Part shown: positions 18,911-28,023 of the stretch, piece after piece
Layout of the letters: the number at the start of each line of letters is the position of its first letter
How positions within the stretch are numbered: position 1 is the stretch's first letter
DNA from: Hephaestia sp. MAHUQ-44
Lineage (GTDB): Bacteria; Pseudomonadota; Alphaproteobacteria; Sphingomonadales; Sphingomonadaceae
NCBI RefSeq assembly: GCF_023806085.1
Contig: NZ_JAMSLX010000001.1
Coordinates: 310,001-374,000 of the forward strand
Reading direction: 5' to 3'
DNA length: 64,000 bases
Notes under the pieces: model-generated
What the model saw: only the letters and a program-made list of their open reading frames with translations
The model's database searches: none
What the model was told of the DNA's origin: nothing
Translations under genes and position numbers: made by a program

Positions 18911-19933
18911 ATGCGCCATCGCGTGATCGCGCGTCTTATCAACCACAAACACGCCCGCGAACTGGCATTGGCCTGTGTCGGTTTCCTGATCTGCGCGGGG
19001 GTATCGGCGCATGGCGCCCTCCGCGCGATCGCGGCGCACCCCGCGGCGACCGCCTCGATCAGCCCCTCAGCCCCCGTCGCTACCGACGCTGCGGCACCCG
19101 CGCCCGGCACCACCGGCACCACCACACTCCCCGACCTGCCGATTCCCCTCGATGCCAGTCTGGGCGACGGCTCGGTGCTGCCCGCACGCGCTTTTTCGAT
19201 GGCGGCGGCAAGCCCGATCGATCGATCGCGCGCGCTCACCTGCCTTGCCGACGCGATCTACTACGAGGCCGCGTCGGAGAGCGATGCCGGGCAGCGCGCG
19301 GTGGCGCAAGTGGTACTCAACCGTGTCCGCCATCCCGCCTTCCCGGCAACGGTATGCGGCGTCGTCTTTCAGGGTTCGGCGCGCACCAGCGGCTGTCAGT
19401 TCAGCTTCGCGTGCGATGGCGCGATGGCGCGCACGCCAACACGCGCCGCCTGGATCAAGGCGCTCGACATCGCCTCGGCTGCGCTGGGGGGCTATGTCTT
19501 TGCGCCGGTCGGGCTGGCGACGCATTACCATACCTATGCGGTGACCCCGGTGTGGAACCGGCAATTGGTGATGACCGACGCGATCGGCGCTCATTTTTTC
19601 CATCGCTGGCGCGGCTGGTGGGGCACGCCCGCCGCGTTCAACCAGCCCTATATCGGCGGCGAACCGCTGCCGGGGCCGCACACGCGCCCCGACACACCCC
19701 CGCTGTCAACGCCGACGCTCGCCGGGGCGTCGCACGCGCCCGCCGCGAACGCCAGTGCCGCCATACCGAGCCCGGTTAAAGCCGAGCCGGCGGCGCTTGC
19801 GATGGTCCAGCCGGCTTATGCCGATAGCGGCGCGCTGCGGGGCGCGCTCGCCGCGCGCACCGCGCAGCAGGACAGGCTACCGCAAAGCCCGATGCTCGAT
19901 CGCTGGAAAGACACGGGCAAGCCGCTGCAATAA
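18911..19933 (+). CDS. Cell-wall hydrolase of the SleB family
   Basis: A 340-aa protein with an N-terminal membrane anchor (LALACVGFLICAGVSAHGAL) and a SleB/CwlJ-type hydrolase domain (about residues 105-220): LADAIYYEAASESDAGQRAVAQVVLNRVRHPAFPATVCGVVFQG, CQFSFACDG, ATHYHTYAVTPVW. The catalytic glutamate is in YYEAASES. It probably cleaves peptidoglycan in the periplasm. The last 100 residues are Pro/Ala-rich and likely disordered. ATG 18911 is used; the ribosome-binding site is weak. Confidence 0.88.
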   Translation: MRHRVIARLINHKHARELALACVGFLICAGVSAHGALRAIAAHPAATASISPSAPVATDAAAPAPGTTGTTTLPDLPIPLDASLGDGSVLPARAFSMAAASPIDRSRALTCLADAIYYEAASESDAGQRAVAQVVLNRVRHPAFPATVCGVVFQGSARTSGCQFSFACDGAMARTPTRAAWIKALDIASAALGGYVFAPVGLATHYHTYAVTPVWNRQLVMTDAIGAHFFHRWRGWWGTPAAFNQPYIGGEPLPGPHTRPDTPPLSTPTLAGASHAPAANASAAIPSPVKAEPAALAMVQPAYADSGALRGALAARTAQQDRLPQSPMLDRWKDTGKPLQ

Positions 19934-19954
19934 CCTCGCCGTCATATCGCAAGG

Positions 19955-21835
19955 CTATTTCGCCAGATATTTATCGAACCATGCGATCGTGCGGTCGCGC
20001 ATATCGCCGGCGTGATCGGGATCGCGGATGCCATGGCCTTCGCCTTCGTAGATCACCAGCGTGGTCGGCACGCCCTGGTCCTTGAGCGCATGCCACCATT
20101 CGAGCGATTGCGTCGGCGGCACTTCGATGTCGCGCTCGCCGACATAGATGAAGGTCGGCGTCTTGGCGTTCCTGACGTAATTGACCGCCGAGACGCGGCG
20201 ATAGGCCTCATAATCCTCGTAGAGCGGCTTGCCGAAAAAGGGCAGCATCCAGGTGTTGATGCCGTTGGTGCCATAGTAACTGACCCAGTTGGACAGCCCC
20301 GCCCCCGCCACGATCGCCTTGAAGCGATCGGTCTGCGTGTTGGCCCACATCGCCATGAAGCCGCCATAGCTGCCGCCCATCAACCCGAGCCGGCCGCCGT
20401 CGATCGGCGCCTGCTGCTCGACCGCGTCGATCCCGGTCAGGATATCGCGCAGATCGCCGCCGCCGAAATCGCGCCGGTTGGCCTGCACGAACGCCGCCCC
20501 CTGCCCGTAGCTGCCGCGCGGATTGGGCAGAAACAGCCAATAGCCCTTGCGCAGCAAGTCGATCGTCGTGCCCGCGGCGGCGAAGCGCGGCATGCTCGCC
20601 GCTGCCGGGCCGCCGTGGACGATCGTGATCATCGGCGCCCTGGTGGCCGGATCGGCACCGATCGGCGCGAGCAGCCACCCTTGCACGTCGTAATGTTCGT
20701 TCTTCCAGCGGATGCTGCGCGCCTCCATCGCCGGCGCGATTCCATCGTTATCGTGGGTGATCTGCCGGGGGCCGGCGGCGCTGCCCGCGAAGATGGCCGG
20801 CGCGTGGGTGAAATCCTGCACCACGGTGGCGATGGTCTTGCCGTCGGCACTATAGGCCACCTTGCCGTCGCCCGCGGCAAAGCTTGCCATCCTGCGCCAG
20901 CCGGTGGTCGGCGCGCCGGTGGCATCGAGCGTATTGAGTTCGAGCGTTTCGGCGGCGAGCGCGACGGTATGGATGCCGCTCGGCAGCCAATCCATCGACA
21001 CGTTGGTGGTCGTCGACCCTTTGGTGAGGTTGGTGGGCGTGCCCCCCGCGAACGGCACGGTGTAGACATCACCGCCGATCGAGCCGAAATCGCTCATCAG
21101 TCCGCCGATATAGGCGACCGACGCACCATCGGGCGAGACGCGCGGCTGGTTGAGCTGGGTCGTCGGCCTGGCGATGGTGCGCACCGCGCCGGTGACGGCA
21201 TCGACCGCGTCGAGCGTCGCCACCCACCAATTGGCGTCGCCATTGCCGACCGCGCTGGTGACGACGAGGCTGCGGCCGTCGGGCGCCCAATCATATTCGT
21301 AGATATAGCGATCGGGCGGCGTGACGGCGCCGGCGGCGATGCTGGCGCCGACATCGAAGATCGCCAGCCGCTGCTCGTCATAATGCTCGCCGATCTCGCC
21401 GACCTGGCGCACCCCTGCCTGCGTCGCCCCCGCCTCTTTCCGCGCGCCGATCGTGACCAGCAGCGCGATTCGCTGCCCATCGGGCGAGAAACGCGGGGTG
21501 GCCGCGATGCCGTTGATCGTGGCGAGCGTCGCCGCCCGATTGCCCTTCACGGTTTCGAGCCGGGTGACACCGCCGTCGCGCATCAGGAACGCCACCGTAC
21601 CATCGGGGCCGAAGGTAGGATCAGCATAGCTGCACGCCGCGCACGGATCGATCGTGCGCAGGATGCGGCCGTCGCGGGCGTCGCGCAGGGTGATCGCCGT
21701 GCCGGTTTTCGCGTTGGTCTCGATTGTCGCCAGCGTGGTGCCATCGGGCGAGATCGCGAGATCGCCATATTGATGCGTCGCGGCCAGCGCGGGGGTGGCG
21801 ATCGACACAAGAAGCAAGGCGAGCGGCAAGCGCAT
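19955..21835 (-). CDS. S9 family prolyl oligopeptidase-type peptidase
   Basis: A 626-aa exported serine peptidase (signal MRLPLALLLVSIATPALAA). The N-terminal two-thirds are WD40-like/TolB-like propeller repeats (SPDGTTLATIE, SPDGQRIALLV, APDGRSLVVTS, SPDGASVAYIG), the C-terminal third an alpha/beta hydrolase with nucleophile GGSYGGFMAMWA (near residue 475), the acid region VGERDIEVPPTQSLEW and the histidine in EGEGHGIRDPDH. It probably releases dipeptides or acyl-amino acids in the periplasm. It converges with the SleB gene. Confidence 0.93.
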   Translation of the reverse strand: MRLPLALLLVSIATPALAATHQYGDLAISPDGTTLATIETNAKTGTAITLRDARDGRILRTIDPCAACSYADPTFGPDGTVAFLMRDGGVTRLETVKGNRAATLATINGIAATPRFSPDGQRIALLVTIGARKEAGATQAGVRQVGEIGEHYDEQRLAIFDVGASIAAGAVTPPDRYIYEYDWAPDGRSLVVTSAVGNGDANWWVATLDAVDAVTGAVRTIARPTTQLNQPRVSPDGASVAYIGGLMSDFGSIGGDVYTVPFAGGTPTNLTKGSTTTNVSMDWLPSGIHTVALAAETLELNTLDATGAPTTGWRRMASFAAGDGKVAYSADGKTIATVVQDFTHAPAIFAGSAAGPRQITHDNDGIAPAMEARSIRWKNEHYDVQGWLLAPIGADPATRAPMITIVHGGPAAASMPRFAAAGTTIDLLRKGYWLFLPNPRGSYGQGAAFVQANRRDFGGGDLRDILTGIDAVEQQAPIDGGRLGLMGGSYGGFMAMWANTQTDRFKAIVAGAGLSNWVSYYGTNGINTWMLPFFGKPLYEDYEAYRRVSAVNYVRNAKTPTFIYVGERDIEVPPTQSLEWWHALKDQGVPTTLVIYEGEGHGIRDPDHAGDMRDRTIAWFDKYLAK

Positions 21836-21898
21836 GAGAAGCCCTCCGATTCAGACAGAATCGCTCGATAGCATAGCCGCGCGCGACGCCGGAAAAAT

Positions 21899-22294
21899 TC
21901 AATGCGCGGTGGTGCCGGGGGGCGCCGGATCGGTGGCGGCAGCGGGCGGGGACGACGGCTGACACTGTTTGTGCTTGAGCCAGCGATCGAGCGCGACAGC
22001 GGCGACCCCGGCGGCAGCGCTCGCGAATTGCGCGCCTGCAGCGTGCGGATCGCGATCGGACCGCTCGTCCTGCACCTTATCGGATTCGGGTTCGGGCGTG
22101 GCCGTCGGCTCGGCCGCCGCGTGCTTGCGGCGCGCGAACGCCGCGATCGCCGCCATCAGCCCGGCCGCCGCCAGATCGCGCCCCACGGGGGTGTCGAGCG
22201 CAGCGAGCAGCTTGCCGCCCTTCTTGCGGAGTTTCTTGGGGATTTTGACCCCGGCGATCTGCTTCGGCAGCTTGGTTTTCTTCGTCTTGCCCAT
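21899..22294 (-). CDS. Lys-rich protein with a hydrophobic centre, unknown function
   Basis: A 131-aa product: a basic N-terminus (MGKTKKTKLPKQIAGVKIPKKLRKKGGKLL), two short hydrophobic stretches (LAAAGLMAAIAAFARR and FASAAAGVAAVALDRW) separated by an acidic linker, and a Pro/Ala tail. The start has AAGGA eight bases upstream. I recognise no named family. The basic N-terminus could bind nucleic acid or membrane; nothing in the context decides. Divergent from gmk. Confidence 0.7.
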   Translation of the reverse strand: MGKTKKTKLPKQIAGVKIPKKLRKKGGKLLAALDTPVGRDLAAAGLMAAIAAFARRKHAAAEPTATPEPESDKVQDERSDRDPHAAGAQFASAAAGVAAVALDRWLKHKQCQPSSPPAAATDPAPPGTTAH

Positions 22295-22311
22295 CTCGGC
22301 GTCCTTCAGAT

Positions 22312-22354
22312 CCGATGCCCGGCATCGGAGTGGCGTGTTATTCATATATAACAC
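22312..22354. promoter_or_regulatory. Two palindromes between divergent genes
   Basis: CCGATGCC-C-GGCATCGG (22312-22328) and GTGTTAT-TCATAT-ATAACAC (22335-22354) stand side by side in the gap between the reverse Lys-rich gene and gmk. The second is a marked AT island and holds TATATATGAAT on the reverse strand, a possible -10 region for the reverse gene. The first would be in that gene's 5' leader as a hairpin. Confidence 0.45.
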
Positions 22355-22429
22355 CCCGTCTCGGCCAAAGATAGCGCAATAGGGCCGGGGTGCTTGACGA
22401 ACCCCCATTGCCCGCGCCAGTTGCGCGGC

Positions 22430-23098
<669 letters not shown>

Positions 23099-23114
23099 GC
23101 GGGCGCCGCAATCT

Positions 23115-23251
23115 AGAGGTTGATCCACTGACGTGGAAGCGGCCCCGGCCCTCTCCCCCACCCCTCCTCTCAGTCAGGATAATGTCTTGGGAGGAGGGGT
23201 GGGGGAGAGGGCCGGGGCCGCGCCCGGATTCAGCAAAGCTGAATCCGGCTC
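23115..23251. repeat. Long palindromic intergenic repeat, copy A
   Basis: Perfect 30-bp arms (23139-23168 and 23192-23221) around a 23-bp loop, flanked by a conserved 24-bp left end (AGAGGTTGATCCACTGACGT...) and a right hairpin GGATTCAGC-AAA-GCTGAATCC. It lies between the convergent genes gmk and the ATP12 gene and touches the stop codon of the latter. A second copy is at 35524-35660. The pair differs by a compensated base pair in the stem and by inversion of the loop. Confidence 0.9.
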
Positions 23252-23931
23252 TAGCGTAGCAATCCGAGGAAGCGCACACCGGCATCGAATTCGGCACGGT
23301 GGGCGGCGCGTGCGCGCGCGGCGAGGTCGTCCTCGCCCCATTGCTCGGCCTGCCATTGCTCGTCGATCTGCGCCGCCGTCCAGACGCTATCGGCATCGGC
23401 GGCGCCCTCGAACAGCGCCAGCGCGGCGACGAGCGAGCCCGAGACGGTGACGATCGGCGACAGCCCGGCCAGCTCGAACGGCGTCCGCGCGGCCACCGCA
23501 TCGGCGAGCCGCGTGATCGTCGCCTCGGGCTGGGCGCGGTGGATGACGCCGGTGACAATCTCGAAATGCACGTCGTAGCGGCACTGCGCCCAGGCGAGCA
23601 ACGGGCCCCATGACACCGCCTGCCGCGCGACCAGATCGGGCGGCGATTCGGCGCGATAGCAGAGCAGATCGCTCTCGCCGTAGCGCGCCAGCCCGTCGGC
23701 GAAGCGCGCCGGATCGCCCGCGATGCGATCAATCGCCGCATTGGCCAGCCCGGTGAGCGGCATCGCGCGCGGATCGACCGTCTCGGCCACGCCGCGCCAT
23801 TCGCCGGCGACCGCCTCGGCCAGCGCGGGGGTGGGCAGCACCAGCGGCGCGCGGCCCGGCGTGCGAATCGGGCGGCCATCGAGCGCGACGCCGCCGTCGA
23901 CGACCTGTACCTCTTTCCAGAAGCGCTTCAT
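23251..23931 (-). CDS. ATP12-family F1-ATPase assembly chaperone
   Basis: A 226-aa protein of the ATP12 family, known to bind the F1 alpha subunit before assembly into ATP synthase. The family start MKRFWKEVQVVDGGVALDGRPIRTPGRAPLVLPTPALAEAVAGEW is plain, as is GESDLLCYRAE and the helical C-terminus ending EFDAGVRFLGLLR. It is the last gene of a reverse operon, overlapping the gene before it by 4 bp. ATP12 homologues are typical of Alphaproteobacteria. Its stop codon abuts repeat A. Confidence 0.93.
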   Translation of the reverse strand: MKRFWKEVQVVDGGVALDGRPIRTPGRAPLVLPTPALAEAVAGEWRGVAETVDPRAMPLTGLANAAIDRIAGDPARFADGLARYGESDLLCYRAESPPDLVARQAVSWGPLLAWAQCRYDVHFEIVTGVIHRAQPEATITRLADAVAARTPFELAGLSPIVTVSGSLVAALALFEGAADADSVWTAAQIDEQWQAEQWGEDDLAARARAAHRAEFDAGVRFLGLLR

Positions 23932-24155
23932 CGATCGCCGCCGCTGCGCCAGCGATGCGCGAGCGCGCGCGGCACGGTTGCGATCATGTAGAGCGCGGCG
24001 AGGACGATGGCGGCACCGAGCGCCTTTTGCGGCCAGGCGTGCGCGCGCGCGAGCAGCACCACGCCGAACACCGCCCCCATCGCACCCGCGATGCGCGTCG
24101 CCGTCATCGCGAAATAGCGGTTGCGGGCGGTTCGGGGATCGGCCGGGTCGGTCAT
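23928..24155 (-). CDS. Small two-helix membrane protein
   Basis: A 75-aa protein starting MTDPADPRTARNRYFAMTATRIAGAMGAVFGVVLLARAHAWPQKALGAAIVLAALYMIATVPRALAHRW, with two membrane helices. ATGA overlaps at both ends tie it to the HAD gene and the ATP12 gene. A small protein at this site next to ATP12 is plausibly linked to F1 assembly, but that rests only on position. Confidence 0.85.
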   Translation of the reverse strand: MTDPADPRTARNRYFAMTATRIAGAMGAVFGVVLLARAHAWPQKALGAAIVLAALYMIATVPRALAHRWRSGGDR

Positions 24156-24811
24156 GCTGCCTCCATGCACGGCGCCAGGTGCGCCGCGGTCTCGGCGATC
24201 GCATGCGCGCCGGCAGCGGTGAGTTCGTCGCGCGCATGATAGCCCCAGGCGACGCCCACCGCACGCGTTCCCGCGGCGCGCGCCATCGCCATGTCGAAGC
24301 TGGTATCGCCGATCATCACGCTGGTGTCGGGCGCCGCCCCCGCCTCGGCGATCGCGGCCTCGAGCATCGACGGATGCGGCTTGGACGGGTGGCGATCGGC
24401 GGTCTGGAGCGTGACGAAGCGCGCCGACAGGCCGTGCGTGGCGAGGATATGCGCGAGTCCGCGATCGGACTTGCCGGTCGCGACGCCCAACAACCAGCCC
24501 TCGGCCTCAAGCACATCGAGCGCCTCGGCCACGCCATCGAACAACGGTTCCTCAGCGAGTCCGCCATTGGCGCGCAGCGTGGAGAAAATGTGCTTGTAGG
24601 TTTCGGCAAGGCGGATGTGATCGTCGGCCTGCGCCTCGGGCAGCAGCACCGCCATCGCCTCGATCAGGCTCAGCCCGACGATGCGGCGGATCGCCACGCG
24701 CGGCGGCGGCGCGATGCGGTGCGCGGCAAAGGCCTGCTCGACCGAGCGACAGATATTGATCTGGCTGTCGACGAGCGTGCCGTCGCAATCGAAGATCGCG
24801 AGCCGGTTCAT
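24152..24811 (-). CDS. HAD-superfamily phosphatase (phosphoglycolate phosphatase-like)
   Basis: A 219-aa HAD hydrolase: nucleophile motif FDCDGTLVDS near the N-terminus, a helical cap, a lysine motif SKPHPSMLEAAI and the acidic motif GDTSFDMAMARAAG. It would remove phosphate from a small sugar phosphate or phosphoglycolate in the cytosol; the substrate is not predictable. It overlaps the PaiB-like gene and the small membrane-protein gene by 4 bp each. Confidence 0.92.
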   Translation of the reverse strand: MNRLAIFDCDGTLVDSQINICRSVEQAFAAHRIAPPPRVAIRRIVGLSLIEAMAVLLPEAQADDHIRLAETYKHIFSTLRANGGLAEEPLFDGVAEALDVLEAEGWLLGVATGKSDRGLAHILATHGLSARFVTLQTADRHPSKPHPSMLEAAIAEAGAAPDTSVMIGDTSFDMAMARAAGTRAVGVAWGYHARDELTAAGAHAIAETAAHLAPCMEAA

Positions 24812-25404
24812 AACTGGCGCATCCAGTGCGCGATCGCGCGGCGGCCCTGCGCATCGAGCGCATCGGCAGCCGCCAATCGCGCCGATTCGGGCTTGTTCTG
24901 GTTGAGCTTGATCGTGCCGCGCCACGCCTGGATGCGGAGGCGGAAGCCCTTGATCCCGCGCAGCAGCGCCTCGAACGCGGCGCGTTCCATCTTGTCGCGG
25001 CTCCACGCGGGCTTGGGCGCCAGCCGCGCCTCATGGGCCAAGGCGAGCGCATCGAGTTGCGCGATCAGGCCATCGCGATCGAGTGGCGAGACCCTGCCCT
25101 CGAGTTCGACCGCGACATAATTCCACGTCGGCACCTGATCGGTATCGAGCCCGTAATGATCGGGGCTGACATAGGCATCGGGACCGTTGATCACGAACAG
25201 GCCGGTGGCACCGTCGAGATGGCGGGTGAGCGCATTGCCGCGCGCGAGGTGGAAGGTCAGATCGTCGCCATCCCACGTCACCGGAAGGTGCGCGACGCGC
25301 GGGCCATCGGGGGTAGCGGCGAACAGCGCCCCGAACGCCACCTGCTCGACGAGCGCGCGCATCGCCGCGCGATCTTCCCAGCGAAAGCTGCCGTTCGGGT
25401 GCAT
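24808..25404 (-). CDS. PaiB-like FMN-binding protein
   Basis: A 198-aa split-barrel flavin-binding protein of the PaiB family (annotated in Bacillus as a negative regulator of sporulation and protease genes). Signatures: AFGALFAATPDGPRVAHLPVTWDGDDLTFHLARGNALTRHL, SPDHYGLDTDQVPTWNYVAVELEG and the C-terminal KLNQNKPESARLAAADAL. Whether it regulates anything here is unknown. Its start codon shares one base with the stop codon of the upstream pseudouridine synthase gene. Confidence 0.88.
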   Translation of the reverse strand: MHPNGSFRWEDRAAMRALVEQVAFGALFAATPDGPRVAHLPVTWDGDDLTFHLARGNALTRHLDGATGLFVINGPDAYVSPDHYGLDTDQVPTWNYVAVELEGRVSPLDRDGLIAQLDALALAHEARLAPKPAWSRDKMERAAFEALLRGIKGFRLRIQAWRGTIKLNQNKPESARLAAADALDAQGRRAIAHWMRQL

Positions 25405-26495
25405 CAGCCGCGCCGGCGGCCGCGCTCGCCCCGCCGTTCCTTGCGCACCTGCTTGGCATGGGCCTTGGCCTGCGCTTTCTTGATCGCGCGGGTGGGCGGC
25501 GGCGCGTCGTCGGCGAGCGGCAAGGCATCTCCCAGCGCAACGTCGAAGCCGAGCAACCCCATGCTTTCGGCGACATGCGCGGGCAGTGGCGCGGTGACGT
25601 CGACCTGCCCGCCATCGGGATGGTCGATACGGATGCGGCGCGCGTGAAGGTGCATCTTGCGGCTGACGCCCCCGGTGAGGAACGCCGCCTGCCCGCCATA
25701 TTTGCCGTCGCCGACGATCGGATGGCCGATCGCCGCCATATGGACGCGCAACTGGTGGGTGCGCCCGGTAAGCGGCTGCAACTCGACCCAGGCGGCGCGA
25801 TTGCCGGCGCGTTCGATCACGCGGTAGCGGGTACGCGCGGCCTGCCCACTTTCTTCATCGACGTGCATCTTCTCGCCGCCGGTGCCGGGTTGCTTGGCGA
25901 TCGGCAGATCGATGAAGCCGTCTTCGATGCCGGGGACGCCGACGATCAGCGCCCAATAGACCTTGCGCGCGGTGCGCCCCGAAAAGCTCTTGGCGAAGAA
26001 GGCGGCGGCGCGCGACGTGCGCGCGAGCAGCAGCGCACCGCTGGTATCCTTGTCGAGCCGGTGGACGAGCTTGGGCCGGCTTTCGGCGTCGAAGGTAAGC
26101 GCGTCGAGCAGGCCGTCGACATGGTCGTGCGTCTTGGTGCCGCCCTGCGTCGCCAGCCCCGCCGGCTTGTTGATGACGATCGCCTGCGCATCGCGGTGGA
26201 TGACAAGCTCGCGCATGAAGGCGATCTGGTCATCGCTGAGCGGCGGACGCTCGCGCCTGGGCCTGGCGATCGCGGCCCTGGCGGGTTCGAGCGGGGGCAC
26301 GCGGAGCGTCTGCCCCGCCTGCAGGCGATCGCCCGGCGTCGCGCGGTTGCCGTCCACCCGAAGCTGGCCGGTGCGGGCCCATTTGGCGACGACGGTATAG
26401 GTCGCCTCGGCCATATGGCGCTTGAACCAGCGATCGAGCCTGATGCCGTCGTCGTCGGCCGAGACCTTGAACTGGCGGACCTCGTCGGCGCTCAT
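25404..26495 (-). CDS. RluA-family pseudouridine synthase
   Basis: A 363-aa RNA pseudouridine synthase with an N-terminal S4 RNA-binding domain (IRLDRWFKRHMAEATYTVVAKWARTGQLRVDGNRA) and the RluA catalytic motif HRLDKDTSGALLLARTS (Asp nucleophile near residue 165), then LTGRTHQLRVHMA. The C-terminus is Lys/Arg-rich. The pattern suits the RluC/RluD group acting on 23S rRNA; which uridine is not clear. It overlaps crcB by 4 bp. Confidence 0.92.
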   Translation of the reverse strand: MSADEVRQFKVSADDDGIRLDRWFKRHMAEATYTVVAKWARTGQLRVDGNRATPGDRLQAGQTLRVPPLEPARAAIARPRRERPPLSDDQIAFMRELVIHRDAQAIVINKPAGLATQGGTKTHDHVDGLLDALTFDAESRPKLVHRLDKDTSGALLLARTSRAAAFFAKSFSGRTARKVYWALIVGVPGIEDGFIDLPIAKQPGTGGEKMHVDEESGQAARTRYRVIERAGNRAAWVELQPLTGRTHQLRVHMAAIGHPIVGDGKYGGQAAFLTGGVSRKMHLHARRIRIDHPDGGQVDVTAPLPAHVAESMGLLGFDVALGDALPLADDAPPPTRAIKKAQAKAHAKQVRKERRGERGRRRG

Positions 26496-26869
26496 GCAAA
26501 CGCCCGCGTCACCGCGAGCCCCCCGAACAGCGCCAATACCGAACCGATCACCGACACCAGCACATAACCCAGCGCGACACTCCAATCGCCGCGCTCGATC
26601 ATCGTCACCACGTCGAGCGAGAAAGAGGAGAAGGTCGTAAAGCCGCCGAGCACGCCGACGCCCATGAACAGGCGCAGATTCTCATGGCCGATCGACTGGC
26701 GCGCGAGCACCCCGACCAGCAACCCCATGACGAAGCCGCCGACCAGATTGACCGTCAGGATTCCCCATGGATAGCCCGGCCCGAAGGCGTGGAGGGTCCA
26801 CCTGCCGACGAGATGGCGGGCACCGGCACCCAGGGCACCGCCCAGAATGACAAGGAGAAACGCAAGCAT
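26492..26869 (-). CDS. crcB: Fluoride ion channel CrcB (Fluc)
   Basis: A 125-aa four-helix membrane protein that exports fluoride as a dual-topology dimer. Motifs: GGALGAGARHLVGR, WGILTVNLVGGFVMG (pore Asn) and GGFTTFSSFSLDV (phenylalanine-box region). It heads a tightly coupled reverse operon. There is no fluoride riboswitch in the 42 bp upstream. Confidence 0.95.
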   Translation of the reverse strand: MLAFLLVILGGALGAGARHLVGRWTLHAFGPGYPWGILTVNLVGGFVMGLLVGVLARQSIGHENLRLFMGVGVLGGFTTFSSFSLDVVTMIERGDWSVALGYVLVSVIGSVLALFGGLAVTRAFA

Positions 26870-26911
26870 GAGACGCGCGTTAGCGCAGGTCGGCGGCCGT
26901 GAGAAGCACGG

Positions 26912-27634
26912 TCAACCCGCAGCATTGACGACAAGATCGACGAGGCTGCCGCCATCGGCATAAGGCTGGGCGACAACGACATAGCCATGACGCCCCCGAG
27001 CGCGCGATCCGCGAAGCACTGCCAGCGCTCCATCCATACCGTAATCGGCGGTAAAACCGGCCGCGGCAGCGTGGGCATGATAGATGCGCATCACATCCTC
27101 GACCGAGGCCGCGGACACGAAGCGCACCGCACGTAGCGCGCATCGATCGCTATCGGCACCGGCAGCGATCAGTACCCGTGCATCGCTGGCCAAGGGCAGC
27201 GCGGCGGGCATCCGCGCTGCCCAGCGCGCCGAATAGCGAAGCTGCGCGGCACAGCCACGCAGCGCGGGATCGGCCTGGACCGCTGCGAGCGCGCCCAGCG
27301 TCAGCGCGCCACGGGCCTGTTTGCAGGCCGGGCAGTCGGCGTGCGGCGCGGGCATCTCACCCGCCGGCACCACAGGCGGCGCGAGCGGGGCGATGGCGAT
27401 CGGCGGCAGCCCACCCGATGGCGGGCGATCGGGCGGGCGCAGCGCATCGCCATTGGCCTGCTGGCCGAGATCGGGATCGACGAGGATCGGATCGGCCAGC
27501 GCCTCGGCGAGCGCGGGATCGAACCCGGCGACGCGCGATGGCGCGGCGGCGTTTGGCGCCTCGCGACCGCAGGCGGCCAGCGCGAACGCCGCGAGCATCC
27601 CGGCGACAATGATCGTGATCGGCGCGCGCGGCAC
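26912..27634 (-). CDS. Predicted lipoprotein of unknown function
   Basis: From GTG 27634 (AGGA eight bases upstream) the product is 240 aa with a lipoprotein signal VPRAPITIIVAGMLAAFALAAC and lipobox LAAC. A Pro/Asp-rich linker follows, then a CPAC motif (HADCPACKQARGALTLGAL) and two further cysteines (LRGCAAQ, DRCALRA). The C-terminal 80 residues resemble a small alpha/beta domain. It is probably anchored in the outer or inner membrane facing the periplasm. No family recognised. It is 42 bp ahead of crcB and may lead the operon. Confidence 0.78.
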   Translation of the reverse strand: MPRAPITIIVAGMLAAFALAACGREAPNAAAPSRVAGFDPALAEALADPILVDPDLGQQANGDALRPPDRPPSGGLPPIAIAPLAPPVVPAGEMPAPHADCPACKQARGALTLGALAAVQADPALRGCAAQLRYSARWAARMPAALPLASDARVLIAAGADSDRCALRAVRFVSAASVEDVMRIYHAHAAAAGFTADYGMDGALAVLRGSRARGRHGYVVVAQPYADGGSLVDLVVNAAG

Positions 27635-27753
27635 GGATTCATCCTGTCCGTCGAAAAGACGGTAAATGACCCCGAAAAGTTTAAAGTCGGTTGATCGCAC
27701 CGTACATGCGCGGGCAGGCTTGCCACCGCGCCCGCGCCAACACAGGATGCGCC

Positions 27754-27975
27754 ATGCTCAACATTCTCTCTTTTCTGGTCGGGATCGTCGCGCTGGCGCT
27801 GGCGGTTCCTGCGTTCGTCCCGCTGCTCGGCTGGATGAACTGGGGCGTGCTGCTGATCGCGGTGGTGGGGTTCGGGCTGGGGGCGCTGTCATCGCGCAAC
27901 GGCGGCCGCAACTTCAACCTGGTAGTGATTCTGGTGTGCGTCGTGCGGCTGTTTCTGGGCGGCGGCCTGATCTGA
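27754..27975 (+). CDS. Small two-helix membrane protein
   Basis: A 73-aa product starting MLNILSFLVGIVALALAVPAFVPLLGWMNWGVLLIAVVGFGLGALSSRNGGRNFNLVVILVCVVRLFLGGGLI, almost wholly hydrophobic with a short polar loop (SSRNGGRN). CAGGA lies seven bases before ATG 27754. It is divergent from the lipoprotein gene. Similar small proteins are common in alphaproteobacteria, with no known role. Confidence 0.78.
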   Translation: MLNILSFLVGIVALALAVPAFVPLLGWMNWGVLLIAVVGFGLGALSSRNGGRNFNLVVILVCVVRLFLGGGLI

Positions 27976-28023
27976 CGCGCGGGAAGGCCCGGCCGCAGCC
28001 GGCCCTTCCCCGCTTGCGCGCGA

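Noticed and set aside
20012..21871. 619-codon forward open frame opposite the S9 peptidase
   Set aside because: Shadow of a gene whose catalytic motifs and signal peptide are on the other strand.
26870..26911. Fluoride riboswitch before crcB
   Set aside because: The gap is only 42 bp and lacks the riboswitch pseudoknot pattern.
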